Positions 31,942 through 41,283 of a stretch of 64,000 nucleotides of DNA are shown here, piece after piece (the stretch's first letter is position 1; each line of letters starts with the position of its first letter). The notes under the pieces were generated by a model. The model made no database searches, was not told where the DNA came from, and saw only the letters and a list, made by a program, of their open reading frames with translations. A program made the position numbers and the translations under genes. This DNA comes from Streptococcus suis (lineage in GTDB: Bacteria > Bacillota > Bacilli > Lactobacillales > Streptococcaceae), in assembly GCA_022354845.1 (NCBI GenBank), contig CP031970.1, positions 1,550,001 through 1,614,000 on the forward strand, read 5' to 3'.

Positions 31942-32688
31942 TCATTCCTGTACAATATCCAAAACATTCTTTCTCAAATCTAAATCATCAGTCCTGCCTA
32001 ATTCATTGTATTCAATAAACTTTTTGTATATTTCTTGGGTAATCTCTTTAAAGTGATTTACACAATCTTCAAAAGAATCTCCACCTACAGAAAATGTACT
32101 ATTCTGATGTGCAATATTGTTTCTTATTTTATCTGTATAGAAATGAATAAAATCTTTTGCATTTTGAACCGATTTAAATTCTAAATTTGGTAAATCTTCT
32201 GTTTGGAATTCTAAACTCAATCTATCTAGAAATTCTTCCTCTCCTAATATCTGCTTAAAAAGTGCTGGATAGTATTTTTCTAATTTAGTTTTATGTAAAT
32301 ACTCAAACCTGACATAGTTAGTTATCTCTTTTTGCTCTAAATCTTTATATAATAACTTCTTTATGTTAGAAAAACTCGACTCTGTATTTTTATTTTTTTC
32401 ACTGAAAAAATATTTAATTTGTTCTTCCTTATTTTTTAGATATTCAATGGCAAATTCATCAACCAATTGCTCAAATTTTAATCCTTTTTTTAAAACATTA
32501 GCTATATAAACATCTATGATTTTTTTTAAAAACAGCTCAAATGTTGTAAAAATAGATAAATACAATGAATTCTCCAGTAAAGTTTTTGCCTTTTCATCTT
32601 CTAATTTAGGTAAAATATTTTGATAGATTTCCAAATATTCATCATAAGGAACTAAAAAATCTTCTTCATTTATACTTCTTTGCTGCAT
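31942..32688 (-). CDS. MAE_28990/MAE_18760-like HEPN protein, putative RNase
   Basis: A 248-residue, lysine-rich, mainly helical protein. Near the C-terminus RNNIAH (R189 to H194) fits the HEPN RNase signature Rx4-6H. The N-terminal helix YLSIFTTFELFLKKIIDVYI and overall length fit the MAE_28990/MAE_18760 HEPN family, which I recall as adjacent to DUF262 genes. The start at 32688 (MQQRSINEED) lies four bases after the DUF262 stop, with GGAAGG upstream, so translation is coupled. If active it would cut RNA as a toxin or abortive-infection effector. Function is inferred. Confidence 0.75.
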   Translation of the reverse strand: MQQRSINEEDFLVPYDEYLEIYQNILPKLEDEKAKTLLENSLYLSIFTTFELFLKKIIDVYIANVLKKGLKFEQLVDEFAIEYLKNKEEQIKYFFSEKNKNTESSFSNIKKLLYKDLEQKEITNYVRFEYLHKTKLEKYYPALFKQILGEEEFLDRLSLEFQTEDLPNLEFKSVQNAKDFIHFYTDKIRNNIAHQNSTFSVGGDSFEDCVNHFKEITQEIYKKFIEYNELGRTDDLDLRKNVLDIVQE

Positions 32689-32692
32689 AAAT

Positions 32693-33934
32693 TTAACCTT
32701 CCAATTGGGCTGATAATTTTTCACCCCATTTATATCTCTTCTTAACATTCTCAGTGTTATTTGTAGCTCTTAAAAATATATCTAAATTCTCATTTAAAAA
32801 TTCCTTGAAGGAATTTTTGATTAAAATTTTATTTTCCTCTATTACAGTCTTCGAAAATCTAGACAATGTGACTAATTGTACCTCTGCTATTGTTTTATTA
32901 ATACTTGTAGATAACTCAACTCCGTCTAAGCGCTTAAAAGCATCATCTTCAAATACAATACTAACTTTATTAATAGAGTCATCAATAAAATCTTTTAGTT
33001 TTTGACTCTTATCACTATCGTTTCGGTATTCTTTCAAAAATTCAATTATGGCCGTATTTAGTCTTCCACCATAAGTACGTTCCGATTTTTTTAATCCTTC
33101 TCTGTCTTTTACTGGAATAGATACTAACTTCCATGAATCATCAATAAAATCATTAATAACAAATGATCGCAATAATATCTCGTTATAACCAAACCGCTTT
33201 TTCAACACTGGTCTATTTCCAAAAATGTTATCAACTGCCTCACTCTTACAAATATTATTTAACTGACTTAATAATTCTCCTCTATACATAACATTCAATA
33301 ATTCTTGACTATTCAGCTTAATTGACCCTTGATTAATTCTAGAAAATATATCATATTTTATATCTTCGGACGAATCCTTTTGAATAATCACCATTGGCAA
33401 TGACACATTTTTAAACTTTCTTTGAATTTTATCATCCAATTCATTAAACTTATATTTATTCAAATTAGATAATGTTTCTAACCCTGTCAATTTCAGAGAA
33501 TCCATCCGCAATAAATTTTCATCATAAACTTTGAAATTTTTTAATTCCTCATCAGATAAAGCAGATTTAAAAAATGCAAATACTGTCGTTAATCGCTGCT
33601 GGCCATCAATAACTTCAAAAGTCTCATCATCATTTTCTGCCAAAAAAATAGTCGGAATAGGTATTGATAACAACAACGACTCTATAAATTGAGACTGAGT
33701 TTTAGAACTCCAAACAAATCTTCTTTGATAGTCAGGTTGTAAATTTAATTCTCCTTCTTTAATCATCCTAATAATATCTGAGGTCGATTTGTCTACTTTA
33801 TCAATATATAGTTTTCTATTATGTGGTGCTTCAATCTCATCTAAAATTTCTTCTTCTACATCAATATCTATCTGCTCATTTTCAATATTTTCAAGTAAAA
33901 TATCTTCAGAGTATAAATCTAAAATATTTGCCAT
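32693..33934 (-). CDS. DUF262 protein (ParB-like/GmrS-type NTPase domain)
   Basis: A 413-residue protein. DUF262 starts near residue 60 with LNLQPDYQRRFVWSSKTQSQ and has IPTIFLAENDD before the signature DGQQRLTT at 110-117. The GmrSD DUF1524/HNH nuclease half is absent; the C-terminal half (about 260-413) is unassigned and helical. The acidic N-terminus (about 12-35) is low complexity. The ATG at 33934 has AAGGAG upstream. DUF262 domains bind and hydrolyse NTPs in modification-dependent restriction and in some toxin systems. It is directly upstream of the HEPN gene and probably its sensor or regulator. Base composition is AT-rich, unlike valS next to it. Confidence 0.82.
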   Translation of the reverse strand: MANILDLYSEDILLENIENEQIDIDVEEEILDEIEAPHNRKLYIDKVDKSTSDIIRMIKEGELNLQPDYQRRFVWSSKTQSQFIESLLLSIPIPTIFLAENDDETFEVIDGQQRLTTVFAFFKSALSDEELKNFKVYDENLLRMDSLKLTGLETLSNLNKYKFNELDDKIQRKFKNVSLPMVIIQKDSSEDIKYDIFSRINQGSIKLNSQELLNVMYRGELLSQLNNICKSEAVDNIFGNRPVLKKRFGYNEILLRSFVINDFIDDSWKLVSIPVKDREGLKKSERTYGGRLNTAIIEFLKEYRNDSDKSQKLKDFIDDSINKVSIVFEDDAFKRLDGVELSTSINKTIAEVQLVTLSRFSKTVIEENKILIKNSFKEFLNENLDIFLRATNNTENVKKRYKWGEKLSAQLEG

Positions 33935-33975
33935 TTGAAAACTCCTTAAATTTATTTTAATAATGTCAATTATAC

Positions 33976-34004
33976 CAAAAAACGCTAGCATTTGCTAACG
34001 TTTT
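33976..34004 (-). terminator. Terminator after valS
   Basis: On the minus strand AACGTTAGC and GCTAGCGTT pair imperfectly over a short loop and run into TTTTTT. It separates valS from the DUF262-HEPN unit. A TATAAT (complement 33969-33974) just beyond could be the -10 of the DUF262 promoter. Confidence 0.7.
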
Positions 34005-34020
34005 CATAATCTTTAGTAAC

Positions 34021-36672
34021 TTAATTCACCAACTTCTTCATCTCTTCAATCCGTCCTACTGTCGCATCATACTTAGCTTGGTAGTCGGCTTGTTTTTCTT
34101 TTTCCTTTTCAACGACTTCTGGTTTGGCGTTGGCGATGAAGCGTTCGTTGCTGAGTTTTTTGCCGACCATGTCTAGTTCTTTTTGCCATTTGGCAAGTTC
34201 TTTGTCTAGACGAGCTAACTCTTCTTCGACGTTGAGGAGGTCGGCTAGTGGCAAGAAGATTTCAGCACCGGTGATAACGGCTGACATGGCTAATTCTGGT
34301 GCAGCAATGCTTGAGCTGATTTCCAACTGCTCTGGATTTGTAAAGCGTCGGATGTAGTTTTCATTTGACTTGAAGAAGGTTTCAAGCTCGCTATCTGCCG
34401 TCTTAATCAAAATGGTAATCGGCTTAGAAGGAGCAACATTCACTTCTGCTCTGCTATTTCGCACCGAACGGATCAAGTCCTTAAGGCTTTCCACTCCCTT
34501 GTGAGCTCCAGCATTGTCAAAGGCTTGGTTGACAACAGGGTAAGCTGCCACCATGATAGAGCCCTCTGCGTACTGGGCAAAGATTTCTTCCGTCACAAAC
34601 GGCATGATTGGGTGGAGGAGGCGAAGGATTTGGTCCAGCGTGTAGAGAAGGACAGAGCGGGTCATGACTTTCTCAGCCTCGTTATCGCTGTAAAGCACTT
34701 CCTTGGTCAGCTCGACATACCAGTTGGCGAACTCTTCCCAGATGAAGTTGTAGAGGATGTGACCAGCCACACCAAACTCGAACTTGTCGAAGTTTTCAGT
34801 GACCTTGGCAATGGTTTCGTTGAGGTTGTGGAGAATCCAGCGGTCCGTCACGTTACCAGCCTCGCCAGCTGCGACTTTGGTAACATTCTCACGCGCTGCA
34901 TCCAAGGTCAACCCTTCATTGTTCATGAGGATGTAGCGAGAAATGTTCCAAATCTTGTTGATGAAGTTCCAAGACGCGTCCATCTTCTCATAAGAGAAGC
35001 GAACATCTTGACCAGGAGCAGAACCGTTTGATAGGAACCAACGCAAAGCGTCCGCACCGTATTTCTCGATGACATCCATTGGGTCGATACCATTTCCAAG
35101 CGACTTGGACATCTTGCGACCTTCTTCGTCACGAATCAAACCGTGGATGAGGGCATTCTTAAATGGGCTCCTACCTGTAAATTCGATCCCTTGGAAAATC
35201 ATACGGGATACCCAGAATGGGATAATATCATATCCAGTTACCAACGTAGAGGTTGGATAATAACGTTTGAAGTCTTCTGCTTCTGTGTCAGGCCAACCCA
35301 TTGTTGAAAATGGCCAAAGGGCAGAGCTGAACCATGTATCAAGGACATCTTCATCCTGTTTCCAGCCGTCGCCTTCTGGGGCTTCTTCACCGACGTACAT
35401 GTCACCTTCAGCATTGTACCAAGCAGGGATTTGGTGACCCCACCAGAGCTGACGAGAAATCACCCAGTCATGCACGTTTTCCATCCATTGAAGATAGGCA
35501 TCGTTGAAACGTGGTGGGTAGAAATCAACCTTGTCATCAGTGCCTTGGTTGGCAATAGCATTTTTGGCTAACTCATCCATCTTAACGAACCATTGTGTTG
35601 ATAAACGTGGTTCAACTGGCACACCTGTACGTTCTGAGTGACCGACTGAGTGAGTCATTTTTTCAATCTCAACCAGTGCGCCAATTTCTTCTAACTTCTT
35701 AACCACAGCCTTGCGAGCTTCGAAGCGGTCCATGCCTGCAAATTCACCAGCCAGTTCATTCATGGTTCCGTCGTCGTTCATGACATTAACTTGAGGCAGG
35801 TCATGGCGTTGACCAACTAAGAAGTCATTCGGGTCATGGGCAGGGGTAATTTTAACAACCCCTGTTCCAAATTCTGGGTCAGCGTGTTCATCACCAACGA
35901 TTGGGATTGGTTTGTTAACGATTGGTAGGATAACATTTTTACCAATCAGGTCTTTGTAGCGGTCATCATTTGGATTGACAGCGACAGCCGTATCCCCAAA
36001 CATGGTCTCGGGACGCGTGGTGGCAACTTCCAAAGCGCGCGAGCCATCTTCCAGCATATAGTTCATGTGGTAGAAAGCACCTTCGACATCTTTGTGGATA
36101 ACTTCGATATCAGAAAGGGCTGTACGAGCTTTTGGATCCCAGTTGATGATAAATTCTCCGCGGTAAATCCAGCCCTTTTTATAGAGTTCTACGAAAACCT
36201 TACGGACCGCTTTTGATAAGCCTTCATCAAGTGTAAAACGTTCCCGCGAATAATCAACAGAAATCCCCATCTTGCCCCATTGTTCCTTGATGGTCGTAGC
36301 ATATTCATCTTTCCATTCCCAAACTTTATCAAGGAATTTTTCACGACCAAGGTCGTAACGTGAGATACCATCTTCAGCAAGACGTGCTTCAACTTTTGCC
36401 TGTGTCGCAATCCCCGCATGGTCCATACCAGGAAGCCATAAAGTATCAAAACCTTGCATACGTTTTTGACGGATAATGATATCTTGAAGGGTGGTATCCC
36501 AAGCATGTCCCAGGTGCAATTTACCAGTAACATTTGGTGGTGGGATCACGATAGAGTATGGATGAGCCTTCTTATCGCCTGACGGCTTAAAGACATCTTG
36601 GTCCAACCAAGTTTGGTAACGACCAGCCTCAACCTCGGCTGGATTGTATTTTGGTGATAATTCTTTTGACAT
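34021..36672 (-). CDS. valS: Valyl-tRNA synthetase
   Basis: An 883-residue class I synthetase of normal length. It has [14 protein letters not shown] (HIGH motif, about residue 46-59), the editing domain with [17 protein letters not shown], and KMSKSLGNG near residue 525. The C-terminal tRNA-binding arm is a coiled coil ([20 protein letters not shown]). It charges tRNA-Val. It starts at 36672 with GGAG upstream. A T-box lies about 1 kb upstream with other genes between. Confidence 0.97.
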   Translation of the reverse strand: MSKELSPKYNPAEVEAGRYQTWLDQDVFKPSGDKKAHPYSIVIPPPNVTGKLHLGHAWDTTLQDIIIRQKRMQGFDTLWLPGMDHAGIATQAKVEARLAEDGISRYDLGREKFLDKVWEWKDEYATTIKEQWGKMGISVDYSRERFTLDEGLSKAVRKVFVELYKKGWIYRGEFIINWDPKARTALSDIEVIHKDVEGAFYHMNYMLEDGSRALEVATTRPETMFGDTAVAVNPNDDRYKDLIGKNVILPIVNKPIPIVGDEHADPEFGTGVVKITPAHDPNDFLVGQRHDLPQVNVMNDDGTMNELAGEFAGMDRFEARKAVVKKLEEIGALVEIEKMTHSVGHSERTGVPVEPRLSTQWFVKMDELAKNAIANQGTDDKVDFYPPRFNDAYLQWMENVHDWVISRQLWWGHQIPAWYNAEGDMYVGEEAPEGDGWKQDEDVLDTWFSSALWPFSTMGWPDTEAEDFKRYYPTSTLVTGYDIIPFWVSRMIFQGIEFTGRSPFKNALIHGLIRDEEGRKMSKSLGNGIDPMDVIEKYGADALRWFLSNGSAPGQDVRFSYEKMDASWNFINKIWNISRYILMNNEGLTLDAARENVTKVAAGEAGNVTDRWILHNLNETIAKVTENFDKFEFGVAGHILYNFIWEEFANWYVELTKEVLYSDNEAEKVMTRSVLLYTLDQILRLLHPIMPFVTEEIFAQYAEGSIMVAAYPVVNQAFDNAGAHKGVESLKDLIRSVRNSRAEVNVAPSKPITILIKTADSELETFFKSNENYIRRFTNPEQLEISSSIAAPELAMSAVITGAEIFLPLADLLNVEEELARLDKELAKWQKELDMVGKKLSNERFIANAKPEVVEKEKEKQADYQAKYDATVGRIEEMKKLVN

Positions 36673-36709
36673 TATTTTTTCTCCTTTAGTATTCTTTAAG
36701 AAAATTGGT

Positions 36710-36751
36710 TTATACTATCCTCAAGCTAGAAATAGCCCAATTCTTTTTCAT
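36710..36751 (-). CDS. Possible 13-residue leader peptide upstream of valS
   Basis: AGGAG with a six-base spacer precedes ATG at 36751 and encodes [13 protein letters not shown], stop, 37 bases before valS. A hairpin (GAAAACAG with CTGTTTTC) lies immediately upstream. It may be a chance reading frame; the good Shine-Dalgarno and position justify recording it. No family known. Confidence 0.3.
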   Translation of the reverse strand: MKKNWAISSLRIV

Positions 36752-36939
36752 ATAATCTCCTAGAAAACAGTCGATTTGGTCGGCTGTTTTCGTTTTTAGA
36801 TTCTCTCATTACGAATCGTATATTTCTCCACCTAGATGGATTATGCTTTCAGATTCATTTAAGTTTGAAGAGATATACTAACTATATAGCTAAGAATAGC
36901 AAATAAATTCTCTTTGAAATAGTCAGTCCTCTGGGCTGG

Positions 36940-37512
36940 CTATTTCGTTTGTTCTTGCTCAAGTTCCTCCATTTTTTGGATAATCAATAGAGCAACCTCA
37001 TTGGCAGTAAGTTGGGTATTATTAATTTTATGATAATGGTAGAGTTGCTTAGGAGCAAATTCTGGATTAAAGTTTACAAACTTCATAGTATCTAGAATAT
37101 CTTTTTCAGACCACTCAATATTTCTTTTCCAAGGTTTATGTTGCAGACGATTTTCAGTCACATTTCTTCTTAAACGTTCTTGCAGGTCTGTTTCCAATTC
37201 AATAAACAGAACAGCTTGATTCCTACTAAGATAAATCGCTTGAATCTGCTCTAAAAAGGATATATCTGCTGGATCATTAAAGTCTATAACAACTGTAAAA
37301 ATCAAACCCAAATCAGTTTTCGCAGAGGTTTCAAAAAACTTCATACGAATATCATTTATAAGTTCTCTCGCTTCGTCAGACATTGGAAAAAATTTTGTTA
37401 CGAAATCGATTGATTCATGATTGTGAAATAAAACCAAATCAGTTAATTTTTCAACCTCCTGCCCAATGGTCATCTTGCCAGAAGCTTGTGCTCCAATAAT
37501 TACTAAATTCAT
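36940..37512 (-). CDS. P-loop kinase-like protein
   Basis: A 190-residue AAA/shikimate-kinase-like NTPase. The Walker A motif is GAQASGKMTIG at residues 7-17, and the LFIELETDLQERLRRN stretch is a lid-like segment. Substrate unknown. Its ATG overlaps the stop of the preceding VOC remnant by two bases, so it was translationally coupled to it. A hairpin of GAAATAG and CTATTTC overlaps its stop. It lies between a T-box and valS. Confidence 0.8.
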   Translation of the reverse strand: MNLVIIGAQASGKMTIGQEVEKLTDLVLFHNHESIDFVTKFFPMSDEARELINDIRMKFFETSAKTDLGLIFTVVIDFNDPADISFLEQIQAIYLSRNQAVLFIELETDLQERLRRNVTENRLQHKPWKRNIEWSEKDILDTMKFVNFNPEFAPKQLYHYHKINNTQLTANEVALLIIQKMEELEQEQTK

Positions 37513-37706
37513 GTCGCCTCCCCCACCAACTCTATCTTGATCCCACCGGGATCTTACAAATAGAGGGCATAGTGATCTGCTTTTTTAAAAGACAGCCCGT
37601 CCTCCCACTCCTGATAAAGAGAGTAGCCCAGCTTGGTCAGAAGAAAATCGTAAAATGCACGTGAGGTTTCTAAATTCGAAACATATATTTCAACATGATG
37701 TAACAT
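37509..37706 (-). pseudogene. VOC/glyoxalase-family gene with internal deletion
   Basis: The frame starts MLHHVEIYVSNLETSRAFYD, a typical VOC N-terminus, and stops after 50 residues at 37554. In the same frame after the TAA the reading resumes as DPGGIKIELVGEAT, the usual C-terminal metal-binding end of this family, and its TGA overlaps the next ATG. A middle part of about 60 residues is missing. The start has GGAAAGGAG upstream and follows the T-box. A 50-residue product may still be made but cannot fold as a full VOC enzyme. Confidence 0.8.
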
Positions 37707-37729
37707 ATTTCTCCTTTCCAAAATAAAAA

Positions 37730-37907
37730 TCCCTGCCTAGACTTGCTAGACAGGGACGAAGTTATTCCGCGGTACCACCCTTGTTCAGATAATTTATCTG
37801 CACTTTGCTTATTCGATTCACATCATCAGCAACCAGTTTTGACATTTGTGCGGATTTCTCAGTACCACCGCTTCCTGTGACAAATGGGGCTCAAAACACC
37901 TCTGAAT
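37730..37907 (-). promoter_or_regulatory. T-box leader
   Basis: On the minus strand AAGGGTGGTACCGCG is a perfect T-box core. It is followed by a terminator hairpin (TCCCTGTCTAGAC-type arms, complement of 37735-37756) and T run. It lies upstream of the broken VOC gene and the kinase, with valS further on. Stem I looks short and I could not identify the specifier codon; valine is plausible from valS but other amino acids are possible. Confidence 0.85.
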
Positions 37908-37913
37908 GGCTTT

Positions 37914-37942
37914 ATTGTAACAAATTGCACCTTGAAAAGCAA
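37914..37942 (-). promoter_or_regulatory. Promoter of the second T-box transcript
   Basis: TTGCTT, 17 bases, TACAAT on the minus strand. It lies just after the stop of the helix-hairpin-helix gene and directly before the T-box leader. Confidence 0.6.
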
Positions 37943-37947
37943 GGGAT

Positions 37948-38334
37948 TTAAGCTTTCAACTCAATCCCTTTTTCTTTCAACTGCTTAATGGTCGCTGGTC
38001 CGATTCCTTTAAGAGCCAAGAGATCTTTTTCTGTGTGGCTTGCAAAATCAGCTACAGATTGAATCCCAGCTTCATAGAAAGTTTCCAAACGTGCTGCCGC
38101 AATGCCTTCCAACTCAGGAAGTGCCAAAAAGTCTTCCAATGAAGCCGTTGAAGAAGTCACCTCTGCTACAACTTCTTTCACTTGTTCCACAGCATGTTCT
38201 ACGAAAGTTTCAGCCTGATGTGCGACTGTCTCAACAGCTCCGCCAGCAGTTTCAAGACCGACACGCCCTGCTCGTCTCAAGTCTGCTAGTTGTTTTTTCA
38301 ATTGTTTTTTACGATTTGCTTTTTTCTTTGACAA
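37948..38334 (-). CDS. Small basic helix-hairpin-helix protein
   Basis: A 128-residue protein. The N-terminus is very basic (KKKANRKKQLKKQLADLRR). A valine-rich amphipathic helix follows (about 30-60). The C-terminal half has two helix-hairpin-helix-like segments, PELEGIAAARLETFYEAGI and LLALKGIGPATIKQLKEKGI, which suggest nucleic-acid contact without sequence specificity. I know no function. It is 15 bases after the DUF1912 gene. Confidence 0.7.
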   Translation of the reverse strand: MSKKKANRKKQLKKQLADLRRAGRVGLETAGGAVETVAHQAETFVEHAVEQVKEVVAEVTSSTASLEDFLALPELEGIAAARLETFYEAGIQSVADFASHTEKDLLALKGIGPATIKQLKEKGIELKA

Positions 38335-38349
38335 TGCTAAATCCTCTCC

Positions 38350-38604
38350 TTAGTAATTCCGTTGACCAAGCAATTCATCTGGTAAATCATGAAATCCTTT
38401 ATCAGCGTGGTAGTTGGCAAATTTCCCTTGAATAAACCGATAGGCATCCAGCTTGCTCTCATAACGAATATATGCATCCGCAGCACGCTCATCCTTATCT
38501 TCTTCCAAAACACGGCGACTTTCTTCAACAGCCATTTCATTGACCATGATTTGAGTGTTCACCCAAGCTTCAAACTCTTTTAAAAATTCTTGTTCTTTTG
38601 TCAT
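38350..38604 (-). CDS. DUF1912 family protein
   Basis: An 84-residue soluble protein of the streptococcal DUF1912 family, with the conserved stretches EFLKEFEAWVNTQIMVNE, IRYESKLDAYRFIQGKF and FHDLPDELLGQRNY. Function unknown. I chose the start at 38604 (MTKEQEF); upstream frame extends to 38691 but without family similarity. Confidence 0.8.
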   Translation of the reverse strand: MTKEQEFLKEFEAWVNTQIMVNEMAVEESRRVLEEDKDERAADAYIRYESKLDAYRFIQGKFANYHADKGFHDLPDELLGQRNY

Positions 38605-38749
38605 TTTTTCCTCTTTCGTCTGTTTCAATAAAAAACACACCGACATATTATACCATAAAATCACCATTTGGAAAGTCAAAAAAATAGTCATTTTTTACAC
38701 AAATATAATTATATCTCTATCAATTGGTGATGAGATAGCATCTAATTGA

Positions 38750-38793
38750 TAAAAATAGGAAAGAGGAATCCACTGAAACCCTGTATTCCTCTT
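38750..38793 (-). terminator. Terminator after pyrG
   Basis: AAGAGGAAT and ATTCCTCTT pair over a 15-base loop. On the minus strand a T-rich run follows. Confidence 0.75.
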
Positions 38794-38804
38794 CAACATG
38801 ACAG

Positions 38805-40406
38805 TTATTTGTTTTCAATCGCTGCCGTAACAAAAGCTGTATACAAACCTTCTGGACGATTTGGACGAGATTGCAGTTCTGGATGGTATTGACAAGCTAC
38901 AAAGAATTTATTTTCAGGAATTTCAACAATTTCCACCAAACGGTTGTCAGGTGATACTCCTGAGAAGACAAATCCTGCTTTTTCAAATTGCTCACGGAAT
39001 GCATTATTAAACTCGTAGCGGTGACGGTGACGACGTTGCACAACCTCTTGGTTATCATAAGCAGCAGCAGCCTTTGAGCCACGTTTGAGTTTACTTGGAT
39101 ACAAGCCTAAACGAAGTGTTCCGCCAAGGTCTTCTACTCCAATTTGGTCACGCATGATGTCAATGATTGGATATTTAGTCTCTGGGTCTAATTCAAAGCT
39201 ATTAGCACCTTCCAAGCCTAGAACGTTCCGAGCAAACTCAACACAAGTCAATTGCATTCCCAGACAAACACCTAGCATTGGCACATCATTTTCACGCGCA
39301 TATCGAATAGCTTGAATCTTACCTTCTGTTCCACGTTGACCAAATCCACCAGGAACGATAATCCCTTGGGCTTGGCTAAGACGCTCCCCTACATTTTCAG
39401 CTGTTAAATCATTGGCATTGACCCAGTCCAATTCGATAGCAGCATCATTAGCATACCCGGAATGTTTCAAAGCTTCGACAACTGAAATATAGGCATCCTG
39501 AAGTTCAACATATTTACCAACTAGGGCAATTTTCACCGTTTTCTTCAAGTTCAATACCTTGTCTACCATTGCAGTCCACTCTGTCATATCTGCTGGTGGC
39601 ACATCTAATTTCAAATGGTCGCAAACGATTTGATCCATATTTTGGGCTTGCATATTAAGTGGAATTTGATAAAGATGCTCAACATCCAGTGATTCAATCA
39701 CAGCTTCTGGAGCCACATCACAGAATTGAGCCAATTTATTTTTAATTCCTTGACCTGCTGGTTGCTCAGTACGAATCACCAACATATTTGGTTGAATCCC
39801 CAGACCACGCAGTTCTTTAACAGAATGCTGGGTTGGTTTTGTTTTCATTTCACCAGCCGCCTTAAGGTAGGGTAGAAGTGTCGTGTGGATATACATGACA
39901 TTATCTGAACCCACATCCGCTTTCATTTGACGAAGCGCTTCAAGGAAAGGCAGACTTTCAATATCACCAACTGTACCACCTACTTCCGTGATGATGACAT
40001 CAGCATCTGTAGTACGGGCAGCTCGTTTAATTTTATCTTTCAAAGCATCCGTAATATGTGGAATAACTTGAACAGTTGCGCCCAAATACTCACCTTTACG
40101 CTCTTTACGAAGGACTTCGCTATAAATTTTACCAGTTGTAACATTTGAATATTTATTGAGGTTGATATCAATAAAACGTTCATAGTGACCTAAATCCAAA
40201 TCAGTTTCTGCACCATCATCCGTCACAAACACTTCACCATGCTGATAAGGACTCATGGTTCCTGGATCTATATTGATGTATGGGTCAAATTTTTGAATGG
40301 TTACCTTCAGTCCACGGTTTTTCAATAGACGACCAAGGCTGGCTGCCACGATCCCTTTACCAATAGATGAAACCACACCACCTGTTACAAAAATGTATTT
40401 TGTCAT
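38805..40406 (-). CDS. pyrG: CTP synthase
   Basis: A 533-residue enzyme that makes CTP from UTP with glutamine. The N-terminal synthetase domain starts [19 protein letters not shown]. The glutamine amidotransferase domain has the nucleophile Cys in LGVCLGMQ and the His-Glu pair in YHPELQSRP. The ATG at 40406 is the usual start; the longer frame from 40430 is not. It is monocistronic or follows rpoE after a terminator. Confidence 0.97.
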   Translation of the reverse strand: MTKYIFVTGGVVSSIGKGIVAASLGRLLKNRGLKVTIQKFDPYINIDPGTMSPYQHGEVFVTDDGAETDLDLGHYERFIDINLNKYSNVTTGKIYSEVLRKERKGEYLGATVQVIPHITDALKDKIKRAARTTDADVIITEVGGTVGDIESLPFLEALRQMKADVGSDNVMYIHTTLLPYLKAAGEMKTKPTQHSVKELRGLGIQPNMLVIRTEQPAGQGIKNKLAQFCDVAPEAVIESLDVEHLYQIPLNMQAQNMDQIVCDHLKLDVPPADMTEWTAMVDKVLNLKKTVKIALVGKYVELQDAYISVVEALKHSGYANDAAIELDWVNANDLTAENVGERLSQAQGIIVPGGFGQRGTEGKIQAIRYARENDVPMLGVCLGMQLTCVEFARNVLGLEGANSFELDPETKYPIIDIMRDQIGVEDLGGTLRLGLYPSKLKRGSKAAAAYDNQEVVQRRHRHRYEFNNAFREQFEKAGFVFSGVSPDNRLVEIVEIPENKFFVACQYHPELQSRPNRPEGLYTAFVTAAIENK

Positions 40407-40474
40407 GCAAACTCCCTTTCTACAAATCAAGCTAATCGAAAGATCTTGGGGAAGATCCTTTTACTAACCTGACG

Positions 40475-40511
40475 AAAAAACAAAAATAGCTCCCTATGAA
40501 CTAGGGAGCTC
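40475..40511 (-). terminator. Terminator after rpoE
   Basis: AGCTCCCTA and TAGGGAGCT form a nine-base-pair stem with a short loop. The minus-strand side continues as ATTTTTG TTTTTT. In streptococci the leader here is also where pyrG may be attenuated, but I see no clear pyrimidine-sensing element. Confidence 0.85.
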
Positions 40512-40572
40512 CGACCTCAAAAGAGGTGCCCGATATTATCTTATCGCAATTTAGCTATCTTGTCAATTGATT

Positions 40573-41157
40573 TTAATCTTCCAAATTTTCGTCGTCAGAA
40601 TAATCATCATCATCGTCATCTTCAGCCAAATCAACATCCTCATCAACCAAGTCGTCTTCCGGAATGATTTCATTTATTTCAGAATCGTATGAATCCACTT
40701 CATCTTTTTCATCATCAGGATTTTCATCGCCATATTCTGATTCATCTGTATCTTCGTAACCTTCTTCATCTTCTGGATCATCATTACCATAATCAATGAC
40801 ATCATTATCTCCATCCATGAAGGCATTGACACGTTTTTTCTTACGTTTTGGTGCATCATCATCTTCTTCAAGAGTAATCACTTCTTCGTCGATCTCATCG
40901 ATAGCATACCATGAACGAAGACCCCATTTATTATCCCCAAGTGGGATAAAGCTACCGTCCACATTCAAATCTGAATAGAAGATTGGTAGAGCTGCACGAA
41001 TTTCGCTATTTGGTTTTTCAAGGTAATTTTGAATTTCATTGACCAAGTCGTTGAAATAAATTTCATCGCCACGTCCACGTTCTTCCAAAATAGCACGAGC
41101 TACTTCAATCATGGAAAGTTCGCTTTTTTCTTGTCCTGCAAATACGTTAAGTTCCAA
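40573..41157 (-). CDS. rpoE: RNA polymerase delta subunit
   Basis: A 194-residue delta factor. The folded N-terminal HARE-HTH domain (about 1-95) contains [19 protein letters not shown] and a WGLRSWY turn. The C-terminal half is a highly acidic, disordered tail rich in Asp and Glu (about 95-194). It increases RNA polymerase recycling and promoter selectivity in Gram-positive bacteria. Located just before pyrG, the usual order. Confidence 0.95.
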   Translation of the reverse strand: MELNVFAGQEKSELSMIEVARAILEERGRGDEIYFNDLVNEIQNYLEKPNSEIRAALPIFYSDLNVDGSFIPLGDNKWGLRSWYAIDEIDEEVITLEEDDDAPKRKKKRVNAFMDGDNDVIDYGNDDPEDEEGYEDTDESEYGDENPDDEKDEVDSYDSEINEIIPEDDLVDEDVDLAEDDDDDDYSDDENLED

Positions 41158-41283
41158 GGCTTTTCTCCTTTTTTGTCTTTCCTTTCTATTTTACGCTAAA
41201 ACAAGCAAATAGTCAAAGAAACTGATGAAATTTTTAGAAAAGAAAAACTTGAATCCATTCGAGTTTTCCTTAATCATCACTAT

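Noticed and set aside
31514-32056. 180-residue plus-strand frame
   Set aside because: It is antisense to the methyltransferase remnant and the HEPN gene and shows no known family.
40674-40871. Met/Lys-rich minus-strand frame in rpoE
   Set aside because: A shifted reading of the acidic repeat tail of rpoE.
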